A stretch of DNA of 43,914 nt from contig JAPZRK010000040.1 of NCBI GenBank assembly GCA_027531445.1, positions 1 through 43,914 on the forward strand. The letters are read 5' to 3'. Positions 17,169 through 26,307 of the stretch are shown here, in pieces. How positions within the stretch are numbered: position 1 is the first letter of the stretch; each line of letters starts with the position of its first letter. Below the pieces are notes generated by a model that worked only from the letters and a program-made list of their open reading frames with translations, had not been told where the DNA came from and ran no database searches. Source of the DNA: Leptospira sp. (GTDB taxonomy: Bacteria > Spirochaetota > Leptospiria > Leptospirales > Leptospiraceae). The position numbers and the translations under genes are program-made.

Positions 17169-19496
17169 ATGGCTAAAAAAGAATCTAAATCCCTTACGAT
17201 ATTAGATTATATTGTATTATTGTTCGCGCTCGGCGGATCAGGTGGAGTTCTTGTATCCGTATTTTCGACAGGGTCGGAATATGAGTTCGTTTTTTTGCTC
17301 GCAGGTATGTTTACCCTGCTTGCTTCCTCATTCTTTGTTTATAAGTTTATCGAAAAGGTATCTAGCGACAAACAAAAGACAGGTGCGATGTGGCTATCCT
17401 ACGTGATCGCCATGTTTATGTATACTTTGGTCAATAGCTTTCAACCTCTAAAAGACTTAGAAGAAAATTCTATCGCAACTAGATTTCAGTTTTTACGTGG
17501 GACAGAAACAAAGTCGGAAAAGGAAGGCGATACGGGAAGGATTGAGTATATCTCTTACCAACCACCTCCAAAGGCACGAAAAGACATCAACATCATTGGT
17601 ATCACGACAGAGTCTTTGGAAAAGTTACAAGGCACTTGGCCACTTCCTTGGAAATATTATGCAAATATCATCGATACCTTTAAGGATACAAATAACATTC
17701 TGATGTTCGATATTTTCTTCGTCGACTATAAGCCTGGTCAGACGGAAGAAATGGTAGAGGCACTCAAAAAAAATAGAAACGTTCTCTTCGACTTTCCAAT
17801 GGAAACCAGTGCTGAATCCAAGGAAGCAGTTCTCAATTTAGAAAAACGGATTGATATACTTCGTAGGTTCAAAATTACAAATGTCATCGATGAAGATGAT
17901 TTGGGAATCTCTTGGGTCAAATTCCCACAACCTCCGATTGAACAAATTGGCGAACTGTCAGCTGGTCTCGGTTTTGCGAACGTAAAAAAGGATGAGTCAG
18001 GACTTAATCGAAAGATGCCTCTTGTCGTCAAAGTTTTTAAATCAGGGAGAGACCGCGAGACAGAATACTTCCCATCCATCGACTTACTTATAGTTTGTAA
18101 ATACTACGGTATTGATGTCCAACGTGATGTTGAAGTGAATATGGGGAAGTATGTAAAACTCTCCAACATCCCAAAGAAGGTAGTGAAAGAGTTCAATCGT
18201 AAAACGCTAAAGATGGAAGAACACGATGTGATGGCGGTTCCGAATGAAAAGAGAGAAATCATCATCCCCATCGACTTAGAAGGACAGATGGAGGTCAATT
18301 TTGTTGGTGGAAGATATTCATTCAAACAAAACGAGATCTTTGAAGTGACCAATGATTGGAATCCAGAACTTTTGGAAGCAAATCAAATTGATAATCGGAT
18401 ATTCCTTGTCGCCATGTATTATGCAACAGGAAGAGGAGCTTCGAAAGACTCCCACTTGTCTCCGTTTGGTGATATGTCTGGGATCGAACACCACGCTCAT
18501 GCAATTAATACGATCTTAAACCAGGAATTCTTATCAAGCTTACCAAATTGGGCGACCTTTGCAATTTATCTTACACTTGCACTTATGATTGGTTTTTTGC
18601 AACCACGTGTCAAAACTCATTGGGGTTTTGTAATTATGCTCTCTCAGTTATTGATTTATGGTGTTGCAACGCTTTATCTTTTTCAAGAGTTCAATTTAGT
18701 TACGGTTCTACCTTCTGTGACCATAGAACAAATCGTTGTGTTTATTGCCATTATCGGTTTCCGAATTTTGACCGAAGAAGAAAACGTAAAATACATTCGT
18801 CAAACCTTCTCAAAATTCGTATCAGCAGACGTTGTAGACGAATTGTTAAAACACCCCGACAATCTCGCATTAGGTGGATCTAAAAAAGAGATCACCATCT
18901 TTTTCTCGGATATCCGAGGTTTTACGACAATTTCGGAGGCTCTCGGTCCAGAAGAATTGGTAAAATTATTGAATGAATACCTTTCTGCAATGACGGATAT
19001 GATCATCCAATACAAAGGGACCATAGACAAATACATGGGTGATGCGATTATGGCCTTTTGGGGTGCACCAGTTCCTTTGGAAGACCATGCATATTATGCG
19101 TGCGTTGCCGCACTTGCCCAATTGGATTTCCTAAAAGTTTTACAGGCAAATTGGGTCGAACGCAATGTTCCCGTTATTGATATTGGAATTGGTCTCAACT
19201 CAGGTCCAGCCGTCGTCGGCAATATGGGATCCTCACACCGAATGGAATACACCTGTATGGGCGACACCATCAACTTGGGTTCTCGTTTAGAAGGTTCCAA
19301 CAAAATGTACGGCACAAATATCATCATTTCTGAGCATACGTATGAAAAAGTGAAAGATCGTGTGATCGCCAGAGAGTTGGATTTGGTTCGTGTAAAAGGA
19401 AAAACCTTGCCTGTCAGGATTTACGAATTGATGGGAATCATAAACCCCGAAGATATGGAAAAAATGAAGCGACCACTGCAAAGGTCAGCCTCATGA
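17169..19496 (+). CDS. CHASE2-type membrane adenylate/guanylate cyclase
   Basis: A 775-residue membrane signalling enzyme. N-terminal hydrophobic helices (about 14-95) precede a long extracytoplasmic region (about 130-440) with CHASE2-like features such as DINIIGITTESLEKL and ILMFDIFFVD. Three further membrane segments follow (about 458-530), then a class III cyclase domain (about 570-745). Metal-binding Asp residues are in FFSDIRGF and KYMGDAIMAF; the Lys of DKYMGD is present. In YTCMGDTINLGSR the adenine-selecting Asp position is Thr, the pattern of class IIIb cyclases, a group known for bicarbonate stimulation. A gagg ribosome-binding site precedes the ATG. Confidence 0.9.
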   Translation: MAKKESKSLTILDYIVLLFALGGSGGVLVSVFSTGSEYEFVFLLAGMFTLLASSFFVYKFIEKVSSDKQKTGAMWLSYVIAMFMYTLVNSFQPLKDLEENSIATRFQFLRGTETKSEKEGDTGRIEYISYQPPPKARKDINIIGITTESLEKLQGTWPLPWKYYANIIDTFKDTNNILMFDIFFVDYKPGQTEEMVEALKKNRNVLFDFPMETSAESKEAVLNLEKRIDILRRFKITNVIDEDDLGISWVKFPQPPIEQIGELSAGLGFANVKKDESGLNRKMPLVVKVFKSGRDRETEYFPSIDLLIVCKYYGIDVQRDVEVNMGKYVKLSNIPKKVVKEFNRKTLKMEEHDVMAVPNEKREIIIPIDLEGQMEVNFVGGRYSFKQNEIFEVTNDWNPELLEANQIDNRIFLVAMYYATGRGASKDSHLSPFGDMSGIEHHAHAINTILNQEFLSSLPNWATFAIYLTLALMIGFLQPRVKTHWGFVIMLSQLLIYGVATLYLFQEFNLVTVLPSVTIEQIVVFIAIIGFRILTEEENVKYIRQTFSKFVSADVVDELLKHPDNLALGGSKKEITIFFSDIRGFTTISEALGPEELVKLLNEYLSAMTDMIIQYKGTIDKYMGDAIMAFWGAPVPLEDHAYYACVAALAQLDFLKVLQANWVERNVPVIDIGIGLNSGPAVVGNMGSSHRMEYTCMGDTINLGSRLEGSNKMYGTNIIISEHTYEKVKDRVIARELDLVRVKGKTLPVRIYELMGIINPEDMEKMKRPLQRSAS

Positions 19497-19503
19497 TAAT
19501 AGC

Positions 19504-21387
19504 ATGTCTTTATACCCGTTTTTAGATCGGATTCAATTACCAGAAGATTTACGTAAAATCCCCGAAAACCAGCTCCCCGATGTCTGCAAAGATGTCAGGG
19601 AGTTTATCATCGATACTTTGGCGGATGTGGGTGGTCACTTTGCGAGCAATCTGGGAGTCGTTGAACTTACCGTTGCCTTGCATTACGTTTTTAACACACC
19701 TACAGATCGTATCATTTGGGATGTGGGTCACCAGACCTATCCACACAAGATTCTAACCGGAAGAAAGGACAAGTTGACTACCGTTCGTAAGTGGGGTGGG
19801 CTGTCTGGCTTCCCAAAAAGAGAAGAATCTCCTTTCGATCTTTATAATACCGGTCATGCGGGGACTTCCATTTCTCAAGCGTTGGGTGAAGCTTGTGCCA
19901 GAGATCTCGTAGGCAAAGACTATAGAGTAGCGGCAGTCATTGGTGATGCGTCGATTGCTACAGGTATGGCATTGGAAGCGATGAATCATGGTGGTCATAT
20001 CAAACCGGATATGCTCGTAATTTTGAACGACAATTACATGTCGATATCCAAGAATGTAGGATCAATTTCGAATTATTTAAACAATATCATTTCATCGCAA
20101 ATTTACAATAAATGGAAAACATTATTTTATAATTTTCTAAAGTGGTTACCGCTTGTCGGTCCTGCGTTACAAAGTGTGGCACAAAACATGGAATCATCCA
20201 TGAAACACTTTATGTTGCGTCCAGGTGGACTTTTCGAAGACCTTGGTTTTACATATTTCGGTCCCATCGATGGTCATGATGTCAATCGGGTCGTTCAGTT
20301 ATTAAAAAATGTAAGTAAAATCAAAGGGCCAGTCCTTTTGCATGTGCTCACCCAGAAGGGAAAAGGTTATAAACCTGCAGAAGCAGATCCAATCAAATAC
20401 CACGGTGTGACTCCATTCAATAAAGAAGATGGAAAGATGGCATCAGCAGATGCCAATAAAATCGGACTATCCAAGATCGTTGGAAAAACACTCACAAAAA
20501 TGACTGAAAAAAATTCGCACATTGCAGTGATCACACCGGCCATGATCGAAGGCAGTGGCCTTAGAGAATTTCAAGAACGATTTCCGAATCACACGTTTGA
20601 TACGGGCATTGCCGAACAACACTCCATCGCATTTGCAGGTGCGATGACCAATGGTGGGGCGATTCCTTATATGTGTATCTATTCAACCTTTTTAACTCGA
20701 GGTTTGGATCAACTTGTTGAAGACGTTTCCTTAATGAATCTTCCTGTCAGATTTGTGATCGATCGTGCAGGCATAGTAGGTCCAGATGGAGAGACACACC
20801 AAGGACTTTCCGATTTAGGTTACCTTGCAGGACTTCCCAATATGGATATCATCGTGCCGAGCTCAGCACAAGATATCATCGATACCCTTTATTTTATGGA
20901 ATCCTATACAGATGCACCGATTGCCATTCGTTTTCCAAAAGACAATGGTGATCTACGTGATTTGAAGTTTGATACACCCAATCCCATTACAAAAGGGAAA
21001 ACACGAGTTCTCACCAAAGGCAAAGACCTGCTCATTCTTTCGGTTGGATTTATGCTCCCCATCGCGCGGGCTGTATCCGAATTACTTGAAAAAGACGGAG
21101 TTTCCATAACACTTGTGGATCTTTTCTGGCTTCGTCCACTCGACAAGAATCTCATCGAATCCTTGTTAGATGATGTGAAAAAGTTTGTAATCCTGGATGA
21201 AAGTTATGTTCATGCAGGAGCTTCTGGGTTTTTATTAAACGAGATAGACTCCAGTCATCTTTCTAAGTTCTTAAAAACCTTTGCTCTACCTCCAGAACCG
21301 ATCCATCACGGTGAAAGGTCTCAGATATTAAACCATTACCATTTGGATCCACAATCCATCGCCCAAACAATAAAAAGCTCACTTTAA
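19504..21387 (+). CDS. dxs: 1-deoxy-D-xylulose-5-phosphate synthase
   Basis: Dxs condenses pyruvate and glyceraldehyde-3-phosphate to DXP using thiamine diphosphate, the entry step of the MEP pathway. IIWDVGHQTYPHKILTGR and HAGTSISQALG are clear family blocks. The thiamine motif reads GDASIATGMALEAMN...NDN, so the second Gly of the usual GDG is Ala. The transketolase middle and C-terminal domains follow, with DTGIAEQHSIAFAGAMTNGG and DRAGIVGPDGETHQG. Length (627 aa) is normal. It starts 7 bases after the cyclase stop and has no strong ribosome-binding site, so it may depend on upstream translation. Confidence 0.96.
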   Translation: MSLYPFLDRIQLPEDLRKIPENQLPDVCKDVREFIIDTLADVGGHFASNLGVVELTVALHYVFNTPTDRIIWDVGHQTYPHKILTGRKDKLTTVRKWGGLSGFPKREESPFDLYNTGHAGTSISQALGEACARDLVGKDYRVAAVIGDASIATGMALEAMNHGGHIKPDMLVILNDNYMSISKNVGSISNYLNNIISSQIYNKWKTLFYNFLKWLPLVGPALQSVAQNMESSMKHFMLRPGGLFEDLGFTYFGPIDGHDVNRVVQLLKNVSKIKGPVLLHVLTQKGKGYKPAEADPIKYHGVTPFNKEDGKMASADANKIGLSKIVGKTLTKMTEKNSHIAVITPAMIEGSGLREFQERFPNHTFDTGIAEQHSIAFAGAMTNGGAIPYMCIYSTFLTRGLDQLVEDVSLMNLPVRFVIDRAGIVGPDGETHQGLSDLGYLAGLPNMDIIVPSSAQDIIDTLYFMESYTDAPIAIRFPKDNGDLRDLKFDTPNPITKGKTRVLTKGKDLLILSVGFMLPIARAVSELLEKDGVSITLVDLFWLRPLDKNLIESLLDDVKKFVILDESYVHAGASGFLLNEIDSSHLSKFLKTFALPPEPIHHGERSQILNHYHLDPQSIAQTIKSSL

Positions 21388-21451
21388 AAAATTAGTTTTC
21401 AAGGAGAAATTTCATCCTTCCGAAAATGAAAGAAAAACAACGAGGATTTCT

Positions 21452-21943
21452 TTGTCTTCAAACGCTTTCATTTCTCAATTAGATTTGGCTAAACAATTTT
21501 TCAGAACAGGCGATATGGATCGTGCTGAGTTTCAGGTTCGTTCGTTTCTTGAAGTGGAAGATCATGAAGAAGGGTATTTTTATCTAGGGCTCATTCAAAA
21601 TTCTCATGGCAAATGGGATGAGGCGCTTACCTCCTATTATAAAGCAGTCACCTTAAACCATGAATATGGCAATCCTTGTAATGAAATCGGTGTAGTCCTA
21701 TTGCGATTGGGTAAGGACAAAGAAGCAGTGTATTGGCTTAAAAAATCAGTTCGTTGTGAACTTAATGATGCGCGCCATATTTCCTACTTTAATTTAGCGA
21801 CTTTGTATAAACTTTGGAACCGGCCTGAAAGATCTTTGCAGTACCTTCACAAAGCAATGGAAATCAAAAAAGATTTTCCAGAAGCATGGAAGATGTGGGA
21901 AGAAATCCAAGCAGATTCCAATTCATTTCCAACTTCAAATTAG
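21452..21943 (+). CDS. TPR-repeat protein
   Basis: A 163-residue soluble protein consisting mostly of tetratricopeptide repeats. At least three are visible, at about residues 38-71, 72-105 and 110-143, with the A-x-x-x-L/Y-x-x-G pattern and a final P-E-x-W. TPRs form helical scaffolds for protein contacts; the partner is unknown. The start is a TTG at 21452, chosen because cgagga lies five bases upstream and no ATG gives a better frame. Its stop is 2 bases from that of the convergent gene. Confidence 0.75.
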   Translation: MSSNAFISQLDLAKQFFRTGDMDRAEFQVRSFLEVEDHEEGYFYLGLIQNSHGKWDEALTSYYKAVTLNHEYGNPCNEIGVVLLRLGKDKEAVYWLKKSVRCELNDARHISYFNLATLYKLWNRPERSLQYLHKAMEIKKDFPEAWKMWEEIQADSNSFPTSN

Positions 21944-21945
21944 TT

Positions 21946-22440
21946 TTACAAATATTCATCGGGGAGAGTCACTTCGATCTCTCCTTCGAATAAGGGCAAT
22001 TCCATCTGCAGAGAGCCCAAATTTAGGAAAGTCATATCTCCTTCCTCACTCAAATGTTCTCCGAGCTGTGATGCCGCATTCCAATCAAACCTGTAACGAA
22101 CAAGATCTTTACTCGCATGTAAACCCATCAGATGACCTTCTTTCGTTTGGTAGATTTCAAATTCCGGAAATTTAAAAATCTGTTCATCATCGCCGTGTAA
22201 AAATAACTCTCCATCATCAAAGCGAATGCCTGTAATGTGACAGGGATATCCAAGGATTTTTAGAAAACCATTTTCGCTCAATTCTCCAAAAACATTTTCA
22301 ATAAAAACGCCTTTCTCATTTTGTTTTAAGTTTTGGCGAAAGTATTTTAGAATTTCAACTTGTGTGATTTCGTTTCCACGAAAGATCCAGCGGTCGTGTG
22401 CATCAATGTATATTTCAGAATCAAATTTTCTAGGACTCAT
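21946..22440 (-). CDS. Hypothetical protein, DUF1285-like N-terminus
   Basis: A 164-residue cytoplasmic protein of unknown function. The N-terminal stretch IYIDAHDRWIFRGNEIT, followed by a helix and IENVFGELSENG, resembles the DUF1285 arrangement of a small beta domain, but the match is loose. The rest is acidic and beta-rich. No signal peptide. It follows a divergent-side lipoprotein gene on the same strand with a 15-base gap, so the two may be co-transcribed. Confidence 0.6.
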   Translation of the reverse strand: MSPRKFDSEIYIDAHDRWIFRGNEITQVEILKYFRQNLKQNEKGVFIENVFGELSENGFLKILGYPCHITGIRFDDGELFLHGDDEQIFKFPEFEIYQTKEGHLMGLHASKDLVRYRFDWNAASQLGEHLSEEGDMTFLNLGSLQMELPLFEGEIEVTLPDEYL

Positions 22441-22455
22441 ATACCCTCTGTTTGC

Positions 22456-22860
22456 CTATTTGTAGCGAAAGGCATAACCATACCATATCGGGATTGTATT
22501 TTCACTTTGGTAGTTAGATGTAGTGTGACCTCGACTGTCCATTGTTTCAAGGGATAATCCATCAATACGATCTCGTTTCTTTTTTACCATCCATACCCCA
22601 TCCATTTTCCTATCGAAAAGGTCCTTTTTTAGGGAAATCTCTATTTGCTCCCAAGGCAATTCGGCCTCATTCCGAATGATCACCTCTCCCATAATCGAAA
22701 AGGGTCGGATAGGCCGTTCCCTCATTACTTCGACTTCTTGCCACGTCTTCCTACGAAAATTGGGGTTTGCTAGGCTATAGTCGGGCTCCGGGATAAAGTC
22801 TATTGAAGAACAACCAGTTAGGAATGTTAAAAGGGCAATTTGCTTAAATTTCAGAATCAT
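22456..22860 (-). CDS. Putative small lipoprotein
   Basis: A 134-residue protein with a good lipoprotein signal: basic start, hydrophobic core and lipobox LTGC at Cys17 followed by Ser-Ser. The mature part contains a beta-strand-rich region (residues 55-105) with a patch of charged residues MVKKKRDR. No family recognised. It is the first gene of a probable two-gene minus-strand unit and is divergent from the 228-residue gene, sharing an 85-base upstream region. Confidence 0.65.
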   Translation of the reverse strand: MILKFKQIALLTFLTGCSSIDFIPEPDYSLANPNFRRKTWQEVEVMRERPIRPFSIMGEVIIRNEAELPWEQIEISLKKDLFDRKMDGVWMVKKKRDRIDGLSLETMDSRGHTTSNYQSENTIPIWYGYAFRYK

Positions 22861-22945
22861 TTATAGTGATTAGACAAAAATATGCTATACATTGATTCAA
22901 AAGACATAGGATGATCTCATACACAGAGAATAGGCCTTTCCATTC

Positions 22946-23632
22946 ATGGAAGAAACAGATATAGGAAAACGTAAACGAGAGAATGTCCTGAAAATAGGAT
23001 TTTCTACCCTCGATGAGATCGAGGATAAGGTCAAAGCGTTTCGCGTGATGAATCAAAATGCCGTCAAAAAGCGCTACTTGATCACCCGAGATCCGATTAT
23101 GGATGGCACGGGCAAACCATTAATTCCCAAGGCCCAAGAGATCGATGTTTCCGCCGCCAAATTATTACGCAGGCACTTCAAAGGTACTGATATGTTTAAG
23201 GTCTTTCAACCAGATGAAGGAATCGTAATCATTTCAGATATGTCAACGATGGAAGGAGTTTCCTTTTCCATGGACATCGTTACACAAATTATGAACCTCG
23301 GCGGTGGTGCCTATGAAGGCTTCATTGATCGCGTCGACAGCTTTGAAGAATTCATCGTGCTTCTCAAAAAGAATTTATTTCCTAGGATGATTATTGTTGG
23401 ATATCTCCCCAAAGAGAAGATCCAAAACGAAATCATCAATTTTGTAAAGGTCAAACGATTGGACAATTACCTACGGGCCATCGAATTGACCCACACTACG
23501 TTCAAGCCTCAGGCCTACTTTCCAAAAATCAAACAGGTAAACATCTCACAAGAAGATCCCAAATCATGGGGAAGGTTTGTTGTAGAGATCGTACGTGAAT
23601 ACATACGACCTTATTTTGTTGAAGAAGTCTAA
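22946..23632 (+). CDS. Hypothetical cytoplasmic protein (228 aa)
   Basis: Not recognised. The protein is highly charged at both ends and has no signal or membrane segment. A basic N-terminus (GKRKRENV) is followed by a mixed alpha/beta region. The middle (about residues 140-190) alternates hydrophobic strands and charged helices, MIIVGYLPKEKIQNEIINF, somewhat like a receiver fold, but the conserved phospho-acceptor pattern is not evident. It converges on the cyclic-nucleotide-binding-domain gene. A link to cAMP signalling is possible only by neighbourhood. Confidence 0.65.
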   Translation: MEETDIGKRKRENVLKIGFSTLDEIEDKVKAFRVMNQNAVKKRYLITRDPIMDGTGKPLIPKAQEIDVSAAKLLRRHFKGTDMFKVFQPDEGIVIISDMSTMEGVSFSMDIVTQIMNLGGGAYEGFIDRVDSFEEFIVLLKKNLFPRMIIVGYLPKEKIQNEIINFVKVKRLDNYLRAIELTHTTFKPQAYFPKIKQVNISQEDPKSWGRFVVEIVREYIRPYFVEEV

Positions 23633-23647
23633 GCGATCGCCTAGACT
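23626..23647 (+). terminator. Hairpin between convergent genes
   Basis: AGTCTA and TAGACT pair perfectly around the palindrome GCGATCGC with one A-C mismatch on each side. The hairpin overlaps the stop codon at 23630 and is followed by a weak T-containing stretch. It could serve as a terminator, but the U-tract is poor. Confidence 0.35.
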
Positions 23648-23679
23648 CTTTCAAATTACCTCAGACTAAAATATAATCC

Positions 23680-26220
23680 TCAGACTTCGTAGAACTGTAA
23701 ATTGTCGTAGAGCTCTTTTGGTAATTGGCCTGAAGCGTCCATATACTTTTTGTATTTGTTTTCGTGTTCCTTATGCTGTCTGCCTCGGACGTTTTTGAAC
23801 TTGTTGTGTAGTTCTGCGAATGCTGGTTGGCCGGAAACCTTTTCTCGTATGCCTCTTTGAAATGGGATATGTCGATAAAAGATACCCCGAACCACTCGGT
23901 TGACACGTTGGACTCCTTCAGATTCATACTTAATCCACAAACCGTAATCATACGCAAACTTATCTCTGTCGGTTCTGAATCTTTTGAATTCGGAGGAGAT
24001 TTTTTCTTTGAGCTCTGGTGAAAGATCTTTGCTCTTTTTGTAAAACTGGATGTAATCTGTGTAGTCTGCCGTGATCGATGGAATACCCACATTATTCCAA
24101 TCTGGTCCCAAAATGTTTTTACATAATTCCCAACGGAAAGCCGCGATTGCTTCGATCAAAAATGATTTGAGATCGCCCATAATGAAGTGAGGGATGGTGA
24201 TCCTGCCTCTTGATTCTTTGGATCCACTTCCTCTGAAAATGGATAGGTCTTGCCACATCATAACCTTTGGACCAATCGAAGGAACGATGATAAAGTCAGG
24301 GATGACAGACCTTTGGACAAATTCGTTTTTGATTCCAAGCTCTTCATTACGATAAAGAATCTCCCGATTGAAAGCTGTATAGTCTACGGCAAGGATCTCT
24401 TGTAGAGCTTTTTCTACGTTAGCTTTTGTCACATAACACTTCTCTAGTGGTAGTGTGATGTGATACTTTGTAAGGATAGGGAAATGACTAGAAATGTTGC
24501 CCGATGTCAAACGAACATTCGGTTCATACATCGCATTGAGCTCATAAGCAAGTCTCGCTTCTCCTGTATCATAATCAGGTGGGATGTCCTTATCTGCTTT
24601 GATTGCAGAGTCTTTCAATTCCAAACGAACTTTTTCAAAGAAGGTTTGACCAAGCTCGTCTACAGAAGTCGGTAGCTCTCGGCCATAGATCTTTTCTAGC
24701 CAATCAGTGCAGAGATGGATGGGAACATTTCCAGTGTAACGAGGTTGTTCCATACGTGACCGTAATTCAACCAGGTGTCCATCATCCAATAATGACTCAT
24801 CAAAATAACCATAACGAAGCATCATCTCGACCGCAGTAGGTGCCCGACGTCCATCAGCAATCCATTTGATAAATGATCTTCGATAAACATCCCAATAAGT
24901 TTTTGCAATCGTTCTGCGGATCTTTCGATTGTCGGGATCTGGATCGAGAGGATTTTTAAACGTTTTTAATTTTACCATCAAGGTGGAAAACTCTTTCACC
25001 GCTTCTGGGTCTGCTTGGGCAAAATTGAGAATTTGAGATGCGGAGTTAAGAAGTTCTGTTTTGAGTTGGCCTATGTCAATGCCAGCTGTTATTGAATCAC
25101 CGCCAGAGTTTTGACGTAGTTCATCGCTCGATTTTTTGGCAGTCAATTCGTGTGAGTATTTTGCCGAAAGTTCATTCTGACGTTTTTCTAAAGTATCAAG
25201 ACTCGCTATAGAACCAGCGTAAGGTGCTCCAAAGATCTGATTGAACTCAGCAAGATGCATCTGGCATTTTTTTGCAGTCCATTCCGAAATAGGGAGAAGG
25301 GTCGTCGAAGGTATAGTTGAATAACCAGTGGAAAATAAATCTAAAGTGAGATTCATTTTTTCAATAAGAGATTGATCACCACTAAACAAAGCGATCATGG
25401 CTTCGTTAAGACCAATTACTTCTCTTTCCAACACGTCAAACAATTCGCGGTATGTAGATACATAGCTATCTGCAGCACTTTCGAGAAGTGTTGGGTCTGC
25501 TTCAAACAAGGCTTGGGAGATTTTGGGATTTACCGTAAGGATTTTTCTGATGAAGTGGAATTCGCTTGAGTTCCAATCTATTGTTTCGGAATACTCTTTC
25601 TGAAAAAATTCCCCGTGGTCTTCTTCCAAAAAGGACACGGTCGGAGATTCAGGGAGGATACCACCATGTTCATGAAAACCAGCGAGATTATTTCGAATAG
25701 ATCGCATAACAGGATCAATTATCGAATCATCACGAGTGATCGGTCCACCTGGTTGCAAATCTGGGAAAATGGCCGGATTTAAAATAAAATAAGCCGCACC
25801 AAGGTTGTCGGTTGTAAGTTCCAGTTTAGAGGTTAACCCTCGTATTGCTGTGATTCGTTTGTAAAGTTCTCCAATCTCTTTCAGTAAAGTCCGCACCGCC
25901 ATCACTCCCACAGAAACTTTTTGTGTGAGAGTTTTTTTAGCATTTGATTGGTTCATCGCATATGTCGAAATAACACAGGCTGTTTTTGCACGAATTGTAT
26001 AGTTGAGAGGTGTACCTTCTAACAAAGAAAAGATGCCGGGAGTGAGGTTGGCACCTTCGATTGTATAAAGCGCAAAGGATATATCACTTAAATTGACTTC
26101 CATTCGCACGGACCCCTCATGGAGGATGTTTAAAGACTGAGATGGTTTTCCAGAGACGAATAAAACGTCTCCTGGGTTGACTGGGATCTTTTGATTATTT
26201 TTACTGGTATCTAGAGGCAT
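23680..26220 (-). CDS. Large protein with N-terminal cyclic-nucleotide-binding-like domain
   Basis: An 846-residue protein. The N-terminal part (about residues 15-95) has the cyclic-nucleotide-binding beta-roll: GDVLFVSGKPSQSLNILHEG, then a loop and ALYTIEGANLTPGIFSLLEG and an Arg-containing TIRAKTACVI. The usual FGE glutamate that binds ribose is not apparent, so real cAMP binding is uncertain. The remaining 700 residues are largely helical and charged, and I recognise no catalytic domain. There is no signal peptide and no clear membrane segment. Two cyclases lie within 10 kb, which makes a second-messenger role attractive but unproven. Confidence 0.7.
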   Translation of the reverse strand: MPLDTSKNNQKIPVNPGDVLFVSGKPSQSLNILHEGSVRMEVNLSDISFALYTIEGANLTPGIFSLLEGTPLNYTIRAKTACVISTYAMNQSNAKKTLTQKVSVGVMAVRTLLKEIGELYKRITAIRGLTSKLELTTDNLGAAYFILNPAIFPDLQPGGPITRDDSIIDPVMRSIRNNLAGFHEHGGILPESPTVSFLEEDHGEFFQKEYSETIDWNSSEFHFIRKILTVNPKISQALFEADPTLLESAADSYVSTYRELFDVLEREVIGLNEAMIALFSGDQSLIEKMNLTLDLFSTGYSTIPSTTLLPISEWTAKKCQMHLAEFNQIFGAPYAGSIASLDTLEKRQNELSAKYSHELTAKKSSDELRQNSGGDSITAGIDIGQLKTELLNSASQILNFAQADPEAVKEFSTLMVKLKTFKNPLDPDPDNRKIRRTIAKTYWDVYRRSFIKWIADGRRAPTAVEMMLRYGYFDESLLDDGHLVELRSRMEQPRYTGNVPIHLCTDWLEKIYGRELPTSVDELGQTFFEKVRLELKDSAIKADKDIPPDYDTGEARLAYELNAMYEPNVRLTSGNISSHFPILTKYHITLPLEKCYVTKANVEKALQEILAVDYTAFNREILYRNEELGIKNEFVQRSVIPDFIIVPSIGPKVMMWQDLSIFRGSGSKESRGRITIPHFIMGDLKSFLIEAIAAFRWELCKNILGPDWNNVGIPSITADYTDYIQFYKKSKDLSPELKEKISSEFKRFRTDRDKFAYDYGLWIKYESEGVQRVNRVVRGIFYRHIPFQRGIREKVSGQPAFAELHNKFKNVRGRQHKEHENKYKKYMDASGQLPKELYDNLQFYEV

Positions 26221-26307
26221 GTTTAGAATTTTGATTAGAACGTATCGTTCCTACAAAACCTACGAATCTTTCCTCAAATTGCAAAAAACTTTTTAGAAAA
26301 ATACAGA

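Noticed and set aside
23633..23640. GCGATCGC octamer as a HIP1-type repeat
   Set aside because: Noted only here as the centre of a hairpin; I did not see it as a repeated element in the window.
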